NCBI GenBank assembly: GCA_019916065.1 | Contig: CM034234.1 | Location: 5,182,342 to 5,246,341, forward strand | Reading direction: 5' to 3' | DNA: 64,000 nucleotides | DNA from: Vitellaria paradoxa | Taxonomy: Eukaryota > Streptophyta > Magnoliopsida > Ericales > Sapotaceae | Shown: positions 57,336 through 64,000 of the stretch, one piece after another | Layout: each line of letters starts with the position of its first letter | Numbering within the stretch: position 1 is the first letter of the stretch | Notes under the pieces: generated by a model | Seen by the model: only the letters and a program-made list of their open reading frames with translations | What the model was told of the DNA's origin: nothing | Database searches by the model: none | Position numbers and translations under genes: made by a program

Positions 57336-57899
57336 ATTACCCTTAATTAGAATGACAGAAATTTGGTACTCATATTTTTTATCTGGCATGTAGAATAATT
57401 AATTTGCTTCAAATATTAATTAATTATTAATAATAATAATATTATTATTTTGAGTTTTTTTCTTTCACACAAATCAACAAGAAATAATATTATTTTGATT
57501 TTTTTATTAGTGAACCTAAAAATTATTTACAGTCGATTGATTAGAAAAAATTAATGATATTTTTATAATAAAAATTATTTTTAATAATAATTATAATAAT
57601 AAATAAAATTTATATAAATAATTTTAAAAATATTAAAATTATTTTAACTTAGATTATGAGTTACATATGTATTCATTGTGCCAAGGGATAGAGGAGAGTA
57701 AAACAATTGAAAAATAATAAAATATTTAATTGTATCCCAAGAAATAAGGGTGATAGTGAAATGGCACTCTTTGGACCTCCAAAAAAATAAAATAAATCTC
57801 TAACAATCTCTATTTTGTTTCCCGTCATTACTAATTTACATATTTTTGCTTTTACTAAAAACTAAATATTCAGTTAAAAAAAACTAAAAATTCGGAAGA
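57336..57899. other. AT-rich intergenic DNA
   Basis: Runs of AATAAT and TTATT; no features recognised. Confidence 0.45.
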
Positions 57900-58170
57900 A
57901 GGTTAATCTAATGCGTAAAATTTTTTTTATAATCATATTATTTTAATCGAAAACTTTCAAACAAGTACTATTTTTTTACGAAATTTTTTGAATCCGTGGG
58001 AACAGATTTGAAAAATCGTTCCCACGGTTTTGAAAAATGAGTGTTATTTTTTGAATCCGTTAGAACGGTTTGGTAAATCCGTTCTAATAGAATATTGCGC
58101 CAAAATTAACCCAAATCACATTTTTTTTATTTTTTCTTATTTTTTATCACTCCAAACACTACCAATAGAG
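57900..58170. mobile_element. Partial copy of the GTTAGAACGG hairpin MITE
   Basis: Contains two hairpin units, one with GTGGGAACAG...CGTTCCCACGG near 57,992-58,037 and one with CGTTAGAACGG...CCGTTCTAA near 58,057-58,088. It ends 'tttatcactccaaacactacc', the family's right end. The left end is not clear. Confidence 0.6.
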
Positions 58171-58254
58171 ATAAAGCACTAAAATGATTTTTATACAACT
58201 CAAAAATAATAAAATATTCAATTATAATTTTTAAGCTAGTAAAAATTATCTATA

Positions 58255-58604
58255 GGGGCGTTTGGTAGCACAAAAATGTACAAAAATCTACAAAAAGTTA
58301 CAAAATGAGCATTTGGTAAAACCTCAACTTTTGCCACTTTTTACTCTGTTACAGTAATTTATCTACTCAAAAGTTAATAAAAATTTCACCAAACACACAA
58401 AAGTTGTTAAAAAATGTTAAAAATTTTATCAAATACTCAAAAGTTGTTAAAAATATTGCCAAAAATCTTACCAAATACCTAAAAGTTACAAAATTTTGCT
58501 AAAAATTATAACTTATTTTACCAAATATATCAAAAATTATAACTAACAACTTTTGATTAAAAATTACTAAAAAAAAAACTAAAATTTATGCTATCAAATG
58601 CCCC
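58255..58604. mobile_element. MITE, family M2, with CTATA flanks
   Basis: Terminal inverted repeats GGGGCGTTTGGTAGC and GCTATCAAATGCCCC. Both sides are flanked by CTATA (58,250-58,254 and 58,605-58,609). The interior repeats CAAAAGTTGTTAAAAA-type units. It is 350 bp with no coding; the relative is at 4475-4782. The flank could also be read as a shorter TA duplication. Confidence 0.7.
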
Positions 58605-59036
58605 CTATAACGTGGTTGTCAATGTTCAAAACACCTATCCCACACGGGTACATATACAGGTGTTGTTTGAACGGTAAAAAACAAAATAAGTTACGTAGAC
58701 GAAACTAGGATCCCTTCTTTTATATTCCATTTTCACTCACCGGACAGTTATCCTCCTTTTCCTTTTTCACTCACCAAATAGTTTTCCTTTTAAATTTGTC
58801 TAGAATATAAATTGTGCCTTTATTTGTGCATGCATGGATATTAATTGTCTGAACTTGATAGGATTCTTGACGTTGATTCAAATTTCTCGGCCAGATTTCT
58901 GTCAAATTTTTGGAACTCATTTTTAAATTCTACTTCTTTCTTCTTTTAAAGCTCGTGGAAGACCGAAAAAAATACTGAAGTTAAATTGAGATAAAGTGAC
59001 TGGCAAAATTTGAGATAAATTAAGATAAAATGAGAT
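58605..59036. other. Intergenic, no gene recognised
   Basis: Partly less AT-rich (58,610-58,960) but without a readable protein. Phrases like 'gagataaattaagataaaatgagatagg' at 59,010-59,037 resemble an M1 end. Confidence 0.4.
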
Positions 59037-59501
59037 AGGTACTATTTGGTGTGCCAAATAATAACATAAAATAAAATAAAACAAAACTTCAACAACCTTT
59101 AAAAATTACTTAAACTCTCTATTATACATTTACGGATTCTTACCTTCATTAATTTCAAAAAAGTTTAATATTTTGTTGAAAAACTAAAAAATCCGAAAAG
59201 AAGTTAACCGAGTGCGAAAATTTTTTTTAGCAATTATATTCCCCGCGTCGAAAGATTTCAAACGAGTATCATTGTGGTCTAGCCCCACGTAATTTTTTTG
59301 AATCCATTAGAACGGTTTTAACGGATTTGGAAAAACCGTTCTAACGGTTTACCACTGTTCATCCCCAAAAAACGCAATTTGAAAAGAGAGAGAGAGATAA
59401 ATATTAGGAGTATAAAAATTTTTTGAATCCATTAGAATGAATTTGAGAAAACCATTCCAACAGTTTATCATTGTTCATTTTCAAGAAAATGCGATTTGGG
59501 A

Positions 59502-59532
<31 letters not shown>

Positions 59533-60131
59533 GGGTGTAGATATTTTTTTGAATCCATTTGAGCAAATTTGAAAAAATCGTTCTAATGATTTATTATTAT
59601 TCATCTAAAAAAAAACTCAATTTGGAGCGAGATATATATATATATATATATTTTCGAATTCATTTGAATTGATTTGGGAAAGCTGTTCTAACGGTTTACT
59701 ATTGTTCATTGCCAAAAAACACGATTTGGGGAGAAAGAAAGAGATATTTATTAGGGGTGCAGAGATTTTTTAAATCCGTTAGAACGAATTTGGGAAAACC
59801 GTCTAATGGTTTACCACTGTTTATCTCTAAAAAATACGATTTGAAAAAAAAATATCAAACGCCAAAATTTACCAAAAATTACGTTTTTTTACTGTTTTTG
59901 ACTTGGAGATAGAAATATATATATATATGTATGTATGTATATATATATATATGTATGTATGTAATAAGGGTGCAGAGATTTTTTGAATTTATTAGAATGG
60001 ATTTGAAAAAATCACTTTAATAGTTTACCACTGTTTATCTCCAAAAAAACGTCAATTTGAAAAAAATACTAAACGGCAAAATTTACCTAAAACTACATTT
60101 TTTTCTTATTTTTTATTACTCCAAATACTAC
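59037..60131. mobile_element. Expanded GTTAGAACGG hairpin MITE with six tandem units
   Basis: Ends GGTACTATTTGGTGTGCCAA and TTACTCCAAATACTACC are inverted repeats of the same family as 40,878-41,470. The interior has six units starting near 59,299, 59,424, 59,552, 59,655, 59,774 and 59,976, each of the form GAATCCATTAGAACGG, AAACCGTTCTAACGG, TTTACCACTGTTCATC, AAAAACGCAATTTG. Units are separated by TA or GA microsatellites. No coding. Confidence 0.7.
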
Positions 60132-60232
60132 CATAATTTATGGGTTTGTAATTCATGTAGTAAAATAAAAAATAAATAATTTTTAAAATTTTTAAAAATT
60201 TTTAATATTTTTAACAAACCAAACGCACCTTA
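60132..60232. repeat. M1-type MITE copy adjoining the hairpin element
   Basis: An inverted-orientation M1 piece: GGGTTTGTAATTCATGTAGT, AAATAAAAAATAAATAA and end 'aaaccaaacgcacctt'. It begins almost at the right end of the hairpin element. Confidence 0.5.
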
Positions 60233-62062
60233 TATTAGCAGAAGTCCTACATTTTTTTTAATTAACTCACAATTTCGGGCCAATTAATCCATAAATCTTA
60301 CATATTACAAAAACTAAAAATGAAGGCAATTTAAATAATACTAAGGACATTTTTTATACAGGATAAATATTTTGGAGGTCAAAGATTACGAAAATAATTG
60401 TTATCCTATTAATAGTTACTAGAGTAACAAGTTCGTGATATTTATATAAATATTTAAAATGCTAAAAATTAATTGTGTTTTGAATTAGGATAAATAAATT
60501 AAAGGACGAAAGTTAATATTTAATTTTAATAAAATAAATCATTATAATGATTGTTTTTTTAATAATAATTAATTTTAATAAAAGTAAATTGTTAAAATAT
60601 ATAATCTTAAATAAAGGTTAATTATAAAAAATAATTTTGTCATACATTAATTTCAATAGTAATTAATTTTAATAGTGAATTATTATTTATTAAAATTTAT
60701 TTTTATTTTGATAAAATAATTTATTATTCATTTAAATAAATTATTAATTTTAATAACTATTTTTAAGAGAGAACAACACTGCTTAAGAGAATGTTGTTTA
60801 AGGTTTTATAGAAGTGTATAAAAATATTTTATGGGAGTAATGAAAAGGGGTAAAAATATCTTATTACTCCCCTATTATCCACCTTCCTTAGAAAAACATT
60901 TGATATGACGTAAAAACTTTAAGAATAAATGATTATTGGAGCAATTGTTACTTCAGTAATTGTTAATGGAGTAACATATTTATGATATTTTTGTTTAGAT
61001 TAAGAGTATAAATATTATCTGTTAATAATTATATTATGGTTGAAATACTAAAAATTTTGTAAGAATAAAAGTTAATTGTGTTTAAAATGAAGTAAATTGA
61101 CCAAACGGTAAAAGTTAATTCTTATTCTTAGTAAAATATTATAATAAATTAAATCATCATAATAATTATTTTTTAATAATAATTAATTTTAATAAAATAT
61201 ATATTATTAAATATAATTTCAAATAAAAATACTAACTAAAAAAATAATTTTATTGATGAATTATTATTTGTTAAAAATTGTTTTATTTTGATTAAATAAT
61301 TTAATAAAATAGATAATCTTAATTTATTTTAATAAATTATTAATTTTAATAAATTACGTTAATACAATACATAATCTAATAAATTATTATTTATGATAAA
61401 TAATTTTTACTTAATAAAATAAGTTATTTTAATAGGTAATTATTATTTGTTAAATGTTAAATTTAATCGGCGAAAATAAATAGTTTTAGTCATAAATTAA
61501 TATTTCAATAGTATTAATTTAATAAAATAAAATAAATTATTTTAATAAAAATGTATTATTTATTAAATATTATTTTGATAAACTAATTTAATAAATAATT
61601 AATTTTATATTGATTAAATAGATTACTTATAATATTTAAATGTTGCCCACAGTTTTAAAGGGTATAAAGAAATATTTTACGTAGATAATAAGAAAGTGGT
61701 AAAATTTTTTCATTACTTGCCCCTTATTATTTACCTCTCCCTAAAGTAAAAATTTATCTCTGTATGAGCGTAATTGTTACTTGCAAAGTAATTATTATCC
61801 CTTTATCAAAATTGATATAATGGAGGGTAAAAATTAATCTAATAAAATTTACCCTCTGTTACAACTAAAACAAATATCTTACACATGAGGGTAATTGTTA
61901 CCCTATCATCCAAACTGATATAGTAGATGATAAAAATTATCGTAATAATATTTACTTTCCGTTACCCAAAAACAGACATATCATATGAGAAGCTCAAGTT
62001 AGGGATGCACAGTCAATTGGTTAAAAGTATCAAATGGAATTAAATTGGCCATCCAATTTATG
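60233..62062. other. Extremely AT-rich intergenic DNA
   Basis: Long stretches of AATAATTTATTTTAATAAA-type sequence. Two related segments near 60,770-60,990 and 61,640-61,800 share 'gtataaaaatattttatgggagtaatgaaaaggggtaaaa'-like phrases and may be a further repeat family. No genes. Confidence 0.45.
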
Positions 62063-62557
62063 TGGTATTTGGTTTACTTTTTTTATTTTCTATTTTTTAT
62101 TTTTATTTTATGTGTTAAAAATTTTAAAATGAGTAAACAGAAAATATTATATTTTCCGTGTTTTGAGATTTTTTTTTATTTTTTTGTTAAAAACCTTTCA
62201 AAGTGACTTTTTGCCATTTTTTGGCTCCGTTTGGAGCTATATAAAATAAAACAAAATCTTACATATCCCTACAAACACGTAATTAACAAAATTTAAATTA
62301 TTAACTCACTGCACAAATTACAAGACATTTACTTTTACAATTTTATTTTATTTTATACACTTTTATACAACTCCAAATTAGTTCATGTGTAAACTCATTT
62401 TTTATTTCAAAACCAAGTTTTGAAAAACAGAAGTATCTAAATGAGTTTTGAGCAATTTTTCCTTGTTTTTAAAAGCACAAAATGAAAAATAAGTTCAAAA
62501 CAGAAAATAAAAACCAAAAATAGAAAACAAAAAATAAAAAAATAAACCAAATGACAC
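62063..62557. mobile_element. MITE family M4, second copy, with nested insertion
   Basis: Ends GTGGTATTTGGTTTAC and AAATAAACCAAATGACAC are inverted repeats. The sequence follows the 2824-3168 copy closely but is interrupted at about 62,222 by a different element of about 160 bp, after which TGTAAACTCATTTTTT resumes the shared order. Confidence 0.65.
62222..62380. mobile_element. MITE family M5 nested in the M4 copy
   Basis: Starts GGCTCCGTTTGGAGCTATAT and ends 'tttatacaactccaaatta'. It has M5 phrases 'ataaaataaaacaaaat' and 'ttacttttacaattttattttattttata', also seen in part near 20,980 and 55,200. The insertion site corresponds to an uninterrupted position in the M4 copy at 2824. Confidence 0.6.
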
Positions 62558-62681
62558 TTTAAAATTTTGAATTAATGCTTTGATTTGGATTTGAAAAATT
62601 GAAAAAAAATGAGCAGTTCAATTCGAATTGCATTTCGAGAGATCTATTATCCAAATTAAATTGATACTATTAAGGTTCCGT

Positions 62682-62806
62682 TTGATTTGTATTAAATTTA
62701 TAAAAATTTTTAAAAATATTTAAAAATTATTCATTTTTTATCTCACTACACAATTTATGAACTCATAACTTATCTCACTTTATCTTACTTTTAAAAAAAC
62801 AAACGG
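62682..62806. mobile_element. MITE copy, family M1
   Basis: Contains TTATCTCACTACACAATTTA, TGAACTCATAACTTATCTCA and ends '...aaaacaaacgg', with the left end 'ttccgtttgatttg' as its inverse. About 125 bp; non-coding. Confidence 0.6.
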
Positions 62807-64000
62807 TAATTTTGTTAGTGGTAGAGTTGCCTCACTATTCTCATAGTTAAAGGTGATTTGGAAAGAATTAGTTCTATTTTTTTGATTTATTTTTTAAGGA
62901 AAAATTAGTAAAAAATTATATAAAACCAAAAATTTAAAATAAAAAAGAACGAAATTAATTATTGCCAAACCACCCCTCAACTTGATTGAAATTTGTTAAA
63001 AATTAAAATTTTGATTTTTTATGCAAATTGAGAAATATATTCTGTTAAGGTCACAAATATATACCTTCACATGTACCATTGATTCATGTGCATAAGAAGA
63101 ATAAAATTAATTTTTTCAAACTAAAATTTGAGTTTCCAAACAGTGAAACAAGAAAAAGAGCTCGAGGGTATTTCGGTCACGCTGCCGAACAGAACGAAGA
63201 CGCAACACACAGAGAACGACGTCGTACGAAGAAAACATTAAGGCCCCGTTACGTTCCCATTTTTTATTTTTCTGTTTATGTTTTCAAAATTTGTAAACTC
63301 GCAACAGAAACATGTTTGATAAATTTATTTTTATTTTTTTTTCCAAAACAAATGAAAATATAATCAGAAAAAAAGTGTTTTTCACTCTGGTTTTCTTTTC
63401 TGTTATCAATATTTTGTCAATTTTAAAACATTATCTATTTTTGTTACATTACATAAGAATACATCATTTTATTCAAATATTTTATTAAAATAAGTTATTT
63501 TAATAAATAATATAATTAAATTCAATAAATTAAATTAATTATATAAATTAATATAAATTATTTTGAATAAATAATAAAAATAAATTAATTTAATTTAATT
63601 TAATTTAATAATTAATTATTGCTAAATTATTTGAAATAAATATCATAATCAATTTATTTAATTTAATAATTAAATTACTTTATATAAAATAATTAATAAT
63701 AAATAATTAAATTACATTAATTTTTAATTTAATTTAGTTTAATAATTATTATTAAATTATTTTAAACAAATATCATAATTAAATTAAATTATTTATGATT
63801 TAATTAATTTAATTTTTATAAAATATATTTTATTAAATTATTTTAATAAATAATTAAATGAATTTAATTAATTTAAAAATAAATAATTTAATTTAATATT
63901 TAATCTAATTTAATTATTTATTTAATATGAAATATATTTTATTAAATTATGTTTAATAAATAATATAATTTAATATATTTTATATTTATTGAATTAAATG
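62807..64000. other. AT-rich intergenic DNA to the window edge
   Basis: A small GC-richer stretch at 63,150-63,250 carries a 94-codon plus-strand frame with basic, charged residues and no recognisable domain. 63,280-63,470 resembles 29,910-30,140. From about 63,480 to the end the sequence is almost pure A/T (AATTTAATTTAATT-like), with no features. Confidence 0.45.

Noticed and set aside
59280..60080. Regularly spaced repeats that could suggest a CRISPR array
   Set aside because: Plant nuclear context, imperfect repeats, microsatellite spacers and transposon ends; it is a MITE-internal array.
63079..63363. 94-codon plus-strand frame near the window end
   Set aside because: No domain, no promoter and a repeat-like 3' half; not enough to call a gene.

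Overview
The window is nuclear DNA from a dicot plant. It is strongly AT-rich, the genes are split by short GT-AG introns, and the spaces between them are packed with plant transposons (Copia LTR elements, a LINE, SINEs, a hAT-type element and several MITE families). Everything here was read by eye. Exon joins were checked by reading-frame continuity and resemblance to known plant protein families, with no alignments run. The species cannot be named from the sequence.

Layout. 1-5.1 kb: intergenic DNA with MITEs and a broken first exon of a USP39/SAD1-like splicing-factor gene (minus, 964-1310). 5.1-10.1 kb: a three-exon organellar RRM protein gene (ORRM2-like, plus); its introns hold an HSE-like motif cluster, a hAT-type element nested in an older element, and a fresh tRNA-derived SINE. 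11.5-15.2 kb: a minus-strand gene for a plant protein of unknown function, with a long leader. 16.1-20.7 kb: a 5'-truncated, dead L1-type LINE. 24.0-25.4 kb: histone H2A of the H2A.W type (plus). 27.8-28.3 kb: intronless histone H2B (minus), tail to tail with H2A. 31.1-34.8 kb: a minus-strand conserved acidic protein. 37.1-40.6 kb: soluble inorganic pyrophosphatase, eight coding exons on the minus strand, whose likely leader exon and promoter lie at 53.4-53.56 kb. The roughly 12.8 kb between them is filled by an old plus-strand Copia element (40,848-51,720) carrying a MITE in its left LTR and a young minus-strand Copia (42,936-48,271) in its body, plus a SINE. 53.6-64 kb: gene-free, AT-rich DNA with at least six MITE-like elements, including an array of hairpin units built on GTTAGAACGG.

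The genes do not form a pathway. The two histones could be co-regulated in S phase; the others are housekeeping genes (organellar RNA editing, pyrophosphate removal) or unknown. The notable features are the layered insertions with readable target-site duplications, the young Copia whose only visible coding break is one stop codon, and the hairpin-array repeat family. I found no CRISPR array, operon or bacterial-type system.
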